Below, one piece after another: positions 28,736-36,012 of a stretch of DNA of 64,000 bases (the stretch's first letter is position 1; every line of letters begins with the position of its first letter). Location of the stretch: NCBI RefSeq assembly GCF_037120705.1, contig NZ_JAWLJU010000002.1, positions 372,001-436,000 of the forward strand. Direction: 5' to 3'. The DNA comes from Pseudoalteromonas sp. UG3-2. Its GTDB lineage: Bacteria; Pseudomonadota; Gammaproteobacteria; Enterobacterales; Alteromonadaceae. The position numbers and the translations under genes are program-made. The notes beneath the pieces are model-generated. The model searched no databases. It was not told the DNA's origin and saw nothing but the letters and a program-made list of their open reading frames with translations.

Positions 28736-29140
28736 ATGAAAAAATTATTAATGCTTACTCTTCTATGCAGCACATTCAGTGCCATGGCCGTGGATGTTAT
28801 TGTCAACCCAGCTAATGGCTCGGCGTTAGATGAGAGTGAAATCAGAAAAATCTTTATCGGCAAATCAAAGTCCTTTTCGGATGGGTCAAAAGCACTACCT
28901 ATTACCCAGGTTGAAGGTTCTGCGATCACCGATGAATTTAATCAAAAGGTACTGAATAAGTCCTCGAGCCAGCTAAAGGCCTATTGGTCTAAATTAGTGT
29001 TTACCGGAAAAGGAACGCCGCCGAAAGAGGCAGAAAATGATGCCGAGGTGATAAAGTTAGTGGCTAGCAACCCCAATCTTATTGGCTTTGTGTCATCGGG
29101 TGCTGCTGATGGCAGTGTAAAAGTAGTGAAATCCTTCTAA
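28736..29140 (+). CDS. Short PstS-like periplasmic protein
   Basis: This 134-residue exported protein (signal peptide about residues 1-18, AMA-V) resembles one lobe of phosphate-binding PstS proteins: ALDESEIRKIFIGKSKSF near the start and the late NPNLIGFVSS segment. Full PstS has about 320 residues, so it is a stand-alone half domain. No ABC transporter genes are present. Paired with the barrel protein it may serve as a ligand carrier or as a regulator of the porin, which is inference. The start has AAGGAGCAAG before it. Confidence 0.75.
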   Translation: MKKLLMLTLLCSTFSAMAVDVIVNPANGSALDESEIRKIFIGKSKSFSDGSKALPITQVEGSAITDEFNQKVLNKSSSQLKAYWSKLVFTGKGTPPKEAENDAEVIKLVASNPNLIGFVSSGAADGSVKVVKSF

Positions 29141-29148
29141 CACATACA

Positions 29149-29174
29149 GAGTTGGGGCGGTTTGGCCTCAACTC
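29149..29174 (+). terminator. Terminator-like hairpin after the PstS-like gene
   Basis: GAGTTGGGGC (29149-29158) pairs with GCCTCAACTC (29165-29174), nine Watson-Crick pairs of ten and a 6-nt loop. The T tract is weak (CCTTTGT). Confidence 0.5.
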
Positions 29175-29208
29175 CTTTGTAACTCCTCAAATGATAAGTG
29201 GCTGTATG

Positions 29209-30004
29209 AAAACAGGAAAAGGACAGCCACCTTTAACGCCTCGTTCTGTCGGATTGCTTTCCTCGTGACAGATTTCAATGCCCGTCCATGGGCGTTGACT
29301 GACGCATCGATGCTTGCCCAAAGAAAAGTAAGTAAAAGAAAGGGCCACTGCCTTCATCATACTAAAATTTATTTTGTTAATTAAAGGGTTGATTCTGAGG
29401 CAAGTAAATCTCGGCAATAACACCGTTCTCGCGCTCTGCTATCGTCCTCAAGTCAGCAGCCAATTTTAACGTTACCAGCAGGTAAGGGCCATCCATAGCC
29501 CTGACATGCTTTTTCGCGCTTCTCTGCGCGAAATAAGTTAATTGGCTGCTGACTTGAGGGTGTGATGGGGGGAGGAGGGCATTGCTGTTGGTTGCTGTTT
29601 TAATCTGTTAGTAATTTCATTGCTGAAAAATCAGTGACAACTATCGTTATTTCATACTGTGACATTTACTTTTTAGTAAAATACAAATTTATGATGGTTA
29701 TCAGCTATTAAAGTTAACCTCCCAAGCGACGGTGAGAGGTAGAGCAATTTCGGCTGTGCCAAAGCCATGGGATCTTGCCAAAGCGTGAAAGAATAGGTTT
29801 AATGGAGCTCATAAATAACGTTGTTCAGGCAGGGATAGAGTCAGGTTGTAGCGTTTAGCTCAAAAAAACGGTTCAAGTTAACAGTCACTCATCAAAAGCA
29901 AGTCCCCACAGCATAAACCACACCAGCCGGATATGGCGTACAGGTAGCAGCCCAGTTCAACAAGCGATTATCCGTACTGCGTACGCATGAATACTCAAGC
30001 GTTA
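29209..30004 (+). repeat. Long direct repeat, copy 1 (about 0.8 kb, non-coding)
   Basis: This block is repeated at 31727-32315. It begins with AAAACAGGAAAA and contains GCCCGTCCATGGGC. After about 190 bp absent from copy 2, it continues from CCATAGCCCTGACATGC to the attC-like hairpin at 29955-30007. The two copies are clearly diverged, with many point changes, so the duplication is not recent. No gene was found here. A 78-codon minus-strand frame at 29187-29423 is rejected. The stretch separates the PstS-like gene from the first cassette gene. Confidence 0.8.
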
Positions 30005-30007
30005 AGT
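29955..30007 (+). other. attC-like site at the end of repeat copy 1
   Basis: The site starts with GTTCAAC, which fits the RYYYAAC box exactly, and ends with CAAGC-GTTAAGT, which fits GTTRRRY. Between them CGTAC-TGC-GTACG forms the apical stem. The 53-bp length matches the shortest known attC sites. It lies 19 bases before the hydrolase gene, as a preceding cassette's attC would. Confidence 0.55.
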
Positions 30008-30026
30008 TTCTAAGAGGATTGAATTG

Positions 30027-30860
30027 ATGTTCAAATATTTGTTGTTTTTCTTTATGGCTTTTTCAAATCTTGCTTCGGCTCAAGAACAAAATTTTGAATT
30101 CGTTGAAGTCAACGGTAAAAAACTTGCTTATCTATGCAAAGGTTCTGGTGAGTTAACTGTTTTACTTGTTGCAGGTATGGGATTAGAAGTTCAGTCAACA
30201 TACAAAAACACATTTAGAAATATTGAGCCTGAGAATTACAAAGTGTGTATGTATGACCGTGCAGGATATGGAAAAAGTGCGTACAACGATCCTAAAGTCA
30301 GGACAATGTCTGAGCTTGCCAACGAATTAAATGGACTTACTGAAAAGCTAGATTGGAGGAAAGTAATTCTTGTACCACACTCTTTCGGTGGTCTGATAGC
30401 GCGAGCTTTTACAAACAAAAGTCCTGAAATCGTAAAAGGTATAGTCTTTGTCGACGCGGCACACGAAAGTTGGTATCAAGATATGAAATTATCTATGTCT
30501 AATGAAGGCTGGAAAACTATGGAGTGGATCATAGATTGGGAGCGTAATCATCATTCCTTCGAGGACTTTGAGGAGGCTTCCTCACATTCAGCTATGTATA
30601 CTATACCGGAGAACATGCCTGTTATGGTGCTATCCAGAGGTATTCCACACGTTAGCATTCGCCAAACAAAAATGAGTTACGAGGATGTAGATATTTACAC
30701 ACAAACATGGGACCGTTCTCAGGAGAAACTTAAGTCAATCACAAAAAATACTGAAGCAGTAACCATGAAATATGCATCACACCTTTTCGATGAGACAGAC
30801 CCATGGATAGTTATTGAGTACATAGAAAAAATGGTTGCTAAAGTCGAGAACGAAACTTAA
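30027..30860 (+). CDS. Exported alpha/beta hydrolase in a probable cassette
   Basis: The product (277 residues) has a signal peptide of about 18 residues (NLASAQ), then an alpha/beta hydrolase fold. The oxyanion region is LLVAGMGLEVQ and CMYDRAGYGKS is typical of the superfamily. The nucleophile elbow is PHSFGG near residue 117, and a late SHLF segment may hold the catalytic His. The ATG at 30027 has AGAGG before it; a TTG at 30024 is also possible. It sits between attC-like sequences, and its AT-rich codon use differs from the housekeeping genes around it, which suggests acquisition. Substrate unknown; esterase or lipase activity is plausible. Confidence 0.8.
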   Translation: MFKYLLFFFMAFSNLASAQEQNFEFVEVNGKKLAYLCKGSGELTVLLVAGMGLEVQSTYKNTFRNIEPENYKVCMYDRAGYGKSAYNDPKVRTMSELANELNGLTEKLDWRKVILVPHSFGGLIARAFTNKSPEIVKGIVFVDAAHESWYQDMKLSMSNEGWKTMEWIIDWERNHHSFEDFEEASSHSAMYTIPENMPVMVLSRGIPHVSIRQTKMSYEDVDIYTQTWDRSQEKLKSITKNTEAVTMKYASHLFDETDPWIVIEYIEKMVAKVENET

Positions 30861-30943
30861 CAAGGCGCTTAACACGTGTGCCACTGCGTGCAACACTGGG
30901 ACAGTAACGCAGCGGCGCTCCGCGATTATTGCGCTACTTTGCC
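30855..30943 (+). other. Degenerate attC-like site after the hydrolase gene
   Basis: ACTTAAC (30855-30861) overlaps the stop codon and fits RYYYAAC. It is followed by AAGGCGC. A stem GCCACTGCGT (30880-30889) with ACGCAGCGGC (30907-30916) follows, nine of ten pairs. The closing GTTRRRY box is not found (only GCGCTACTTTGCC), so the site looks truncated or decayed. Confidence 0.4.
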
Positions 30944-31002
30944 AATTTCCGCGCTTTTATCTATATTAAAATTTCACTCAAATTTCAAATAAGGATAGTT
31001 TC

Positions 31003-31440
31003 ATGAAAATCACTCTCTCGACTTTAGCCATATTGTTCCTCTTTTGCGCCTCTATTCATACGCACGCAACAACAAATCAAGTAAGCGAATATAAATTCTT
31101 TCAGGAAAAATTTAACGTCAGCCTGTTCGAAAAACATTCTGAAGTCAAAATCAAAGATATGCTAAAAGTAGTGAATTCTGGCCACTCAGACGCAGCTTTA
31201 AATTCCAACCTAAAAAGTTTTATTGAATTAGGTTTCTCCGATGAACTTATCGAATCCAATTATCTATGCTCAACGAATGGATGCGTTTTGTTTTTGGGGT
31301 TAGACCCTAATAACGACGACGCTACAAATTACCGGGCAAATAGCTACATTTCAAATATAGACAATCAATATTGGTACGACTTTGAATCCAAAGATGTATT
31401 CGAGTCTAATAACAGGTACTTCGTAGTATTGCTCAAATGA
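31003..31440 (+). CDS. Exported protein of unknown function in a probable cassette
   Basis: The 145-residue product has a signal peptide (residues 1-22, ending IHTHA) and a mature domain with two Cys close together (LCSTNGCVLF) that may form a disulfide. I do not recognise the family. The start has AAGGAT at six bases. It is AT-rich like its neighbour at 30027. Its stop codon is followed three bases later by a well-formed attC-like site, so it is most likely a cassette gene. A periplasmic role is implied by the signal peptide only. Confidence 0.65.
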   Translation: MKITLSTLAILFLFCASIHTHATTNQVSEYKFFQEKFNVSLFEKHSEVKIKDMLKVVNSGHSDAALNSNLKSFIELGFSDELIESNYLCSTNGCVLFLGLDPNNDDATNYRANSYISNIDNQYWYDFESKDVFESNNRYFVVLLK

Positions 31441-31443
31441 GGC

Positions 31444-31498
31444 AGCTAACAAATAAGGATAGGTCGCGCGAAGCCGCGACCTTATCCAAGTGTTGAAC
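31444..31498 (+). other. attC-like site after the gene at 31003
   Basis: The site runs from AGCTAACAAA to CAAGT-GTTGAAC; the last seven bases fit GTTRRRY. Between them GGATAGGTCGCG (31457-31468) pairs with CGCGACCTTATCC (31475-31487), perfect except for one unpaired base on one arm. A single extrahelical base in an otherwise good stem is a defining attC feature that sets strand choice by the integrase. Length is 55 bp. The 228 bp after it, up to repeat copy 2, hold no gene that I can see. Confidence 0.7.
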
Positions 31499-31726
31499 AA
31501 GCCCTGTGTCGTTCTGCGATGCTTTTATATAAAAAATAGCGATGTAAAAGTTGAGAGGTTGGTGAGTGATTGACGGTCACTCTCATTTTAACTGGGCGCA
31601 GTCAGCCCCTAGCATATTACGCTAATTAACATCTTCAATTTAGTCAGTTTCATAAGTTTTAACTCCCTCCTGTTACTCTTTACTTGTGCCAAAAGACTAA
31701 GGTGCCCCAGTTACGGAAATTGTTTT

Positions 31727-32315
31727 AAAACAGGAAAAGAACAGACATCTTTGACGCTTCGGTGTGTTGGGTTAGTTGTCGTCGTGACGGGTTTCAACGC
31801 CCGTCCATGGCCCTGACATGCTTTTTCGCGCTTCCCTGCGCGAAATAAGTTAATTGTCTGCTAACTTGAGGGTGTGATGAGGGAGAAGGTCGCTGCTGTT
31901 GGTTGTTGTTTTAATCCGTTCATAATTTCATTGCTGAAATACCAATGACGCCTATCGTTATTTCATACGGTGACTTTACTTCCTTGGTAAAGCACAAATT
32001 TATGGTGGGTCTCAGCGGTTAATGTCATTCTGCTAAGCAGCGTTTTGGGAGGTAGGGCAAATTCGGCTGTGCCTGAGCTACATAACCTTGCCAAAGTGTG
32101 AAAAAGTAGGTTTAATGGAGTCATAAATAACGTTGTTCATGCAGGGATAGAGTCAGGTTGTAGCGTTTAGCACCAAAAACACGGTTCAAGTTAACAGTCA
32201 CACATCAAAAACAAATCCCCACAGCATAGACCACACCAACCGGGTACGGCGTGCAGATAGCAGCCAGTTCAACAAGCGATTATGCGTACTGCGTACGTAT
32301 GAACATAAAGCGTTA
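31727..32315 (+). repeat. Long direct repeat, copy 2 (about 0.6 kb, non-coding)
   Basis: It matches 29209-30004 in the same orientation but lacks about 190 internal bp: GTCCATGG here joins CCCTGACATGC directly. Shared stretches include GACATGCTTTTTCGCGCTT, GCAGGGATAGAGTCAGG and the final AACAAGCGATTAT. It ends in an attC-like hairpin and precedes a lipoprotein gene, repeating the arrangement of copy 1. No open frame is supported. Confidence 0.8.
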
Positions 32316-32318
32316 TGC
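32267..32318 (+). other. attC-like site at the end of repeat copy 2
   Basis: GTTCAAC (32267-32273) and AAAGC-GTTATGC (ending 32318) flank a GCGTAC-TGC-GTACGT stem. The layout equals the site at 29955-30007. The last box has T where GTTRRRY asks for a purine. The site is 52 bp and lies 51 bases before the lipoprotein gene. Confidence 0.5.
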
Positions 32319-32369
32319 CCCAATCAACAATTTAGGATTTTTGAAGTAATCATCTAAAAGGAGAAAAAG

Positions 32370-32684
32370 ATGAAAAAATTTCTTGTCTCAGCGTCACTTT
32401 TGACAGCTCTATTATCTGGCTGCGCAAGCGCCCCTAGCCCTTGGGCAGGAATACCTTATGAAGAAAGGCAAGCATGGTCTGGTATAGGTGTAAATGGGTA
32501 CGAGGCGAAACAGTTAAGGCAAAATGGATTTACTCCAATGGATACCAGTGAATGGATCAAGCTGGGTATAAGATCTCCCGCGTCTATCATGTCATGGTAT
32601 CGTGCAGGCTTCTCTGCAAAACAAGCATCCAAGTGGCTCGCAAAAGGTTTAAGCCTGCAGGAAGCAATTCACCTAACAGAGTAG
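32370..32684 (+). CDS. Small lipoprotein with short helical repeats, cassette gene
   Basis: The 104-residue product has a lipoprotein signal with lipobox LLSGC (Cys18). The mature part is built of short repeating units that place Trp, Gly and Ala at regular spacing, for example SEWIKLGIRSPASIMSWYR followed by ASKWLAKGLSLQEA. This suggests a small helical repeat. I recall similar short proteins in marine bacteria but no known function. AAAGGAG precedes the ATG. A long attC-like site follows six bases after the stop codon, so it is very likely a cassette gene. Anchoring in the outer membrane is possible. Confidence 0.75.
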   Translation: MKKFLVSASLLTALLSGCASAPSPWAGIPYEERQAWSGIGVNGYEAKQLRQNGFTPMDTSEWIKLGIRSPASIMSWYRAGFSAKQASKWLAKGLSLQEAIHLTE

Positions 32685-32689
32685 TAAGA

Positions 32690-32797
32690 ACATAACAATC
32701 CGCTATTGTTTTTCACTCCGTTCGCTGGGACGCAAACACGCAGGGCCGCTTCGTTATTATACCCTACGTGTCTGCGGCCCAAAGCTTAACGTTATGA
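32690..32797 (+). other. Long attC-like site after the lipoprotein gene
   Basis: The outer boxes CATAAC (32691-32696) and GTTATG (32791-32796) are perfectly complementary. Inside lie AATCCGC and a GGGCCGC/GCGGCCC pairing, imperfect like typical long attC sites of marine Vibrio and Pseudoalteromonas cassettes. The 108-bp length is within the known range. It starts just after the stop codon of the small lipoprotein gene. Confidence 0.75.
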
Positions 32798-32844
32798 AGC
32801 AAGTAAGCTGGCTCTGGTCACGCGTATAATTTAAAGTGTATTTA

Positions 32845-32931
32845 ATGAAAATTAGTCAAAAAAATAAAGATAATTTTTTTAATTTAGTGGATTCTTTAAA
32901 AAATGTAGAAGAACTGTTTAAAGCTACATAA
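32845..32931 (+). CDS. 28-codon open frame, probable cassette remnant
   Basis: ATG at 32845 opens MKISQKNKDNFFNLVDSLKN and ends at TAA 32929-32931, inside the next attC-like site. No strong ribosome binding site is visible. The position, one short frame filling a cassette-sized space between two attC-like sites, suggests either a tiny gene or the remnant of a longer cassette gene. The sequence is very AT-rich and matches no family that I know. Confidence 0.35.
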   Translation: MKISQKNKDNFFNLVDSLKNVEELFKAT

Positions 32932-33032
32932 TAAAGCATTTAAGACGGACTCCCAACGATTGCCATTTTCAGTGATTACGGTAGTGAAAGGTTTCTTGTT
33001 AGTGTTACTCATATCTTAAAAGGGCGTTGAAC
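32926..33032 (+). other. Last attC-like site of the cluster
   Basis: It starts ACATAATAAAGC (one base off the AAC of the consensus) and ends GGGC-GTTGAAC, which fits GTTRRRY. The segment GCATTTAAGACGGACTCCC followed by CAACG and GCCATTTTCAGTG is, from memory, close to the repeated attC sites of Vibrio superintegrons. Length is 107 bp. This is the clearest link to known integron cassettes. Confidence 0.7.
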
Positions 33033-33193
33033 TAAACCGCTACTAGGTGATCCCACACTGACCGCAGTAATAAATGGACTAAGAATCTACATAGGTAAGT
33101 GATAAATATCCAAATTAAACAGTATCCGTCCGCTAAGCTAGAATATATAACCGCGATTACGCCATTCGATTATGTGATTCACTCAGTAAAAGC

Positions 33194-33235
33194 ACTAGAC
33201 AGCTAGAGTTATTTTACACTTTATTACTGTCTAGT
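33194..33235. repeat. Inverted repeat before the LPP20 gene
   Basis: ACTAGACAG (33194-33202) and CTGTCTAGT (33227-33235) are perfect inverted arms separated by 24 bases. They lie 53 bases before the LPP20 gene and could be an operator or a loose hairpin. The rest of 33033-33287 shows no gene. Confidence 0.4.
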
Positions 33236-33287
33236 CGCGCGTTCTTTGCTAAATTGATCTTCGGGCCGGCGTGATTAAGGAACCCAT

Positions 33288-33866
33288 ATGAATGTGAAAC
33301 AATTTGGCTTATTGGTTATGGTGATTGCGAGCTTAACTGGGTGTAGTTCAAGCAGTAACCCTGCTTCAGCGGGCCCAGGTATAGATATCCCTGATTGGGT
33401 GGTGAATCCTTACGTTGCGGGAGGAGTGTCAGCCACTGACTGCGTGGAGTACTCGGGAAGTATCTTCGTCGACCAAAAAATGGCCGTCGCAAACGCAAAT
33501 CAAGTGCTCGCCAAGCGACTAGCATCACAGGTAGTTAAGCTCGATAAAGCGTACGCCGGTTTAGTCGATAATGGCACGCAAAAGCGACCTGAAGCTACTT
33601 TTAGTTCCACGTCTCAGCAATTAATCCAGCAGCACCTAGTTGCATCTCGGGTATTGAAAGCAGACATCATTGCGATTGCAGGCAAAGATTACTTTTGTGC
33701 CTTGACCACATTGCCTTCTGAGCAGAGTAAAAGCTTGTTTAAAGCGCTTATCAACAGCAGCCAAGTTGTGTTAGCGCCGGATGAACAAAAGAGCTTACAT
33801 CAAGCGTTTAAAACCTATAAAGCAGAAACAGACCGCAATAAAGAAATCATTCGCTTAACGAAATAA
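33288..33866 (+). CDS. LPP20-family lipoprotein
   Basis: The 192-residue product has a lipoprotein signal with lipobox SLTGC (Cys19) and a Ser-rich linker. A mature domain follows with DIPDWVVNPYVAGGVSATDC, a segment characteristic of the LPP20 family. Members are outer-membrane-anchored proteins of unclear function; related genes often lie near penicillin-binding protein activators or flagellar genes. AAGGAAC precedes the start. It is just downstream of the cassette cluster but has ordinary chromosomal codon use, so it is probably not a cassette. Confidence 0.8.
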   Translation: MNVKQFGLLVMVIASLTGCSSSSNPASAGPGIDIPDWVVNPYVAGGVSATDCVEYSGSIFVDQKMAVANANQVLAKRLASQVVKLDKAYAGLVDNGTQKRPEATFSSTSQQLIQQHLVASRVLKADIIAIAGKDYFCALTTLPSEQSKSLFKALINSSQVVLAPDEQKSLHQAFKTYKAETDRNKEIIRLTK

Positions 33867-33928
33867 TTGCATGATGTTGTGCAAAACTTCGCAATAAACA
33901 ATGTTACTCCTTAGGAGTCTCTTCTTTA

Positions 33929-34825
33929 TTAAAGGCCAAGCGCCTCAAAGGCATCGTTTATGCGTTGGTGTCGAAAGCGATAACCGTTGTCGAGTAACTT
34001 TTTTGGCACCACATTTTGGCCATACAAAAGTAAATCGGCCATTTCACCGTAGGCAAGTTTCATGGCCAGCGCTGGTACGGTAAAGATGCAAGGTCGTGAT
34101 AGTTGCTCTGCAAGGCTTTTTGAAAAAGTTTTGTTATCGACCGGGTTGGGCGCTGTGGCGTTAATTGCGCCTTGGAGCTCTGGATGCTTAATAATGAATA
34201 AGATCAGCTGCACCATATCGTCGATGTGGATCCATGACATCATATGCTTACCATCCGAGATTGGGCCCCCTAGGCCGAAGCGAAATGGCGGTAACATCTT
34301 ATCTAGCGCACCGCCATTTTTAGCCAACACAATTCCAGTTCGCAGTAGGCATACTCGGGTGTCGCTGGACTCGGCGCCAAGTGCTGTTTCTTCCCAGTCT
34401 TTACACAGATGATGAGAAAACTCATCAAAACATTGCTCGAATGATTCATCAATGCTCAAGTCACTGGGCTGGCGGCCATAGTAACCAATTGCGCTTCCAG
34501 ATATAAAGGTGTGTGGCGGTGTGTCTGCGGCCTTGATGGCAGCCGTAATGGCTTTGGTAATGTCGATGCGGCTTTGATAAATGCGTTGTTTTTTGGCTTT
34601 CGTCCAGCGCCCAGAGGCGATAGGCTCACCGGCAAGGTTAATGACGACATCAATATCATTGAAATTTACTTGAGCCACGTCAGTTACGCACTCTACTTTT
34701 GCTGGTAACACAGCAAGTGCCTTTTCAGGAGAGCGGGTTAATGCGGTGATGTGGTTTTTATGAACCAAAAACTGGCAAAGTTTACTGCCAATCAGTCCAG
34801 TTGCTCCAGTAATAAATATATTCAT
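33929..34825 (-). CDS. TIGR01777-family NAD(P)-binding epimerase (YfcH-like)
   Basis: The product (298 residues) has the Rossmann motif TGATGLIGS (residues 7-15) and the VINLAGEPIASGRWT block that marks this atypical short-chain dehydrogenase group. It also has SGSAIGYYG with the catalytic Ser/Tyr region near residue 115 and a C-terminal DUF1731-like region with NAPNPVDNKTF. In E. coli the homologue is YfcH; the substrate is unknown. The ATG at 34825 has AGGA before it; an upstream TTG would add two residues. It is divergent from the AI-2E permease gene. Confidence 0.9.
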   Translation of the reverse strand: MNIFITGATGLIGSKLCQFLVHKNHITALTRSPEKALAVLPAKVECVTDVAQVNFNDIDVVINLAGEPIASGRWTKAKKQRIYQSRIDITKAITAAIKAADTPPHTFISGSAIGYYGRQPSDLSIDESFEQCFDEFSHHLCKDWEETALGAESSDTRVCLLRTGIVLAKNGGALDKMLPPFRFGLGGPISDGKHMMSWIHIDDMVQLILFIIKHPELQGAINATAPNPVDNKTFSKSLAEQLSRPCIFTVPALAMKLAYGEMADLLLYGQNVVPKKLLDNGYRFRHQRINDAFEALGL

Positions 34826-34939
34826 CGTCAATTCCTGCGTTATTTGATTACAAACCTACGTAACGCCAGTAAGTTAGATCACTCATTTCTATTATAGGTG
34901 GTTTGTTTTAGAATAGAAAAAAACAATAAGGAGTGTGCC

Positions 34940-35974
34940 GTGTCTAGTGTGACAGGAATAAATAAAACCTTTGTGGTGCTTGCCGCACTGTTTGTGGTGT
35001 TAGGGGGCATTAAATTGGCCTCAGAAATTGTGGTGCCGTTTATTCTCGCCGCGTTTATTGCCATTATTTGTAACCCAATGCTGCGTTTTCTCGCTCGCTT
35101 CAAGATACCAAAAGGCATTGCTATTGTGATTATTATTGCCCTGGTTATCTTGGTTGGCGCCAGTATTGGCGGCTTAGTTGGCCAATCAGTGAATGATTTC
35201 ACACAGCAGTTACCGGCATACAAGCAAGAGTTACAAGAAAAGTTTGTTTGGCTTGCAAGCACGGCTGCGAAATACAATATCCTGTTGGATAAACAACAAC
35301 TGATCAGTCTGCTGGATCCCAATAAATTAATTGATGTTGCCGCCAATATGCTAACCGGCTTTGGTGGCGTGATGGCGAACAGCTTTTTAATTTTATTAAT
35401 TGTGGTGTTTATGCTTTTTGAAGCACCTGCCATCGGCCATAAAGTGCATCTTGCGCTAGATGACCCAGAAATGAAAATGAAAGAAATCGACCGCTTTTTA
35501 GATTCCATCAACAGTTATTTGGCAATTAAAACGTTGGTCTCTCTGGCCACAGGCGTAGTGGCGTCGACACTGCTTTGGGCTTTGAATGTTGACTACTTTA
35601 TTCTCTGGGGCGTGGTGGCTTTTTTGTTAAATTATATCCCCAATATTGGTTCAATTATTGCTGCCTTACCACCAGTGTTGTTGGCATTAGTAACACAAGG
35701 CCCGCTTGTCAGTGGTTTGGTCGCGGCAGGCTACTTATGCATCAACACGCTTATGGGTAATATTATCGAACCTCGCTTTATGGGGCGTGGTTTGGGGCTA
35801 TCTACTTTGGTGGTATTTTTATCATTAATCTTTTGGGGCTGGCTGTTAGGCACCGTGGGCATGTTGTTATCTGTGCCACTCACCATGGTGGTAAAAATTG
35901 CTTTGGAAAACAGCGAAGATGGCAAGTGGCTGGCTATCTTATTGGGCTCCGAGCAGCCCAGTGACCCTAGTTGA
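34940..35974 (+). CDS. AI-2E family permease (TqsA/PerM type)
   Basis: The product has 344 residues from a GTG start, the same length as E. coli TqsA. It has about eight hydrophobic segments and the family signature in its second half: NYIPNIGSIIAALPPVLLAL and the late NIIEPRFMGRGLGLSTLVVFLSLIFWGWL, given here in part. Family members export autoinducer-2 or exchange sodium and protons, so a specific cargo cannot be assigned. GTG at 34940 was chosen because AAGGAG lies six bases before it. A strong hairpin follows the stop codon. Confidence 0.88.
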   Translation: MSSVTGINKTFVVLAALFVVLGGIKLASEIVVPFILAAFIAIICNPMLRFLARFKIPKGIAIVIIIALVILVGASIGGLVGQSVNDFTQQLPAYKQELQEKFVWLASTAAKYNILLDKQQLISLLDPNKLIDVAANMLTGFGGVMANSFLILLIVVFMLFEAPAIGHKVHLALDDPEMKMKEIDRFLDSINSYLAIKTLVSLATGVVASTLLWALNVDYFILWGVVAFLLNYIPNIGSIIAALPPVLLALVTQGPLVSGLVAAGYLCINTLMGNIIEPRFMGRGLGLSTLVVFLSLIFWGWLLGTVGMLLSVPLTMVVKIALENSEDGKWLAILLGSEQPSDPS

Positions 35975-35978
35975 TGGT

Positions 35979-36001
35979 GCAGTGCTGCTAAGCAGCACTG
36001 C
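35979..36001. terminator. Bidirectional hairpin between convergent genes
   Basis: GCAGTGCTGC (35979-35988) and GCAGCACTGC (35992-36001) form a perfect 10-bp stem with a 3-nt loop between the permease and the LprI-like gene. No long T tract is visible. Confidence 0.6.
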
Positions 36002-36012
36002 TGTACGATGAG

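Larger units (their letters stand above)
29955..33032 (+). mobile_element. Cluster of attC-like sites and gene cassettes without an integrase
   Basis: Six attC-like hairpins were found, at 29955-30007, 30855-30943, 31444-31498, 32267-32318, 32690-32797 and 32926-33032. They alternate with small plus-strand genes (30027-30860, 31003-31440, 32370-32684) and a 28-codon frame. Attachment sites directly after stop codons, one orientation throughout, and small unrelated exported or lipoprotein genes are the marks of integron cassettes. No integrase gene or attI site is in the window, so it fits the category of attC clusters lacking an integrase. Individual site calls vary in strength; the last two and the one at 31444 are best. 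Confidence 0.7.

Noticed and set aside
29187..29423. A 78-codon minus-strand frame inside repeat copy 1
   Set aside because: It is not kept in repeat copy 2, lacks a start site and opposes the direction of all nearby genes.
29209..32318. CRISPR array
   Set aside because: There are only two repeat units, hundreds of bases long, with no regular spacers or cas genes.
29141..33287. A possible phage or insertion sequence
   Set aside because: No transposase, integrase or phage gene is found and no flanking duplication is seen. The hairpins fit attC sites better.
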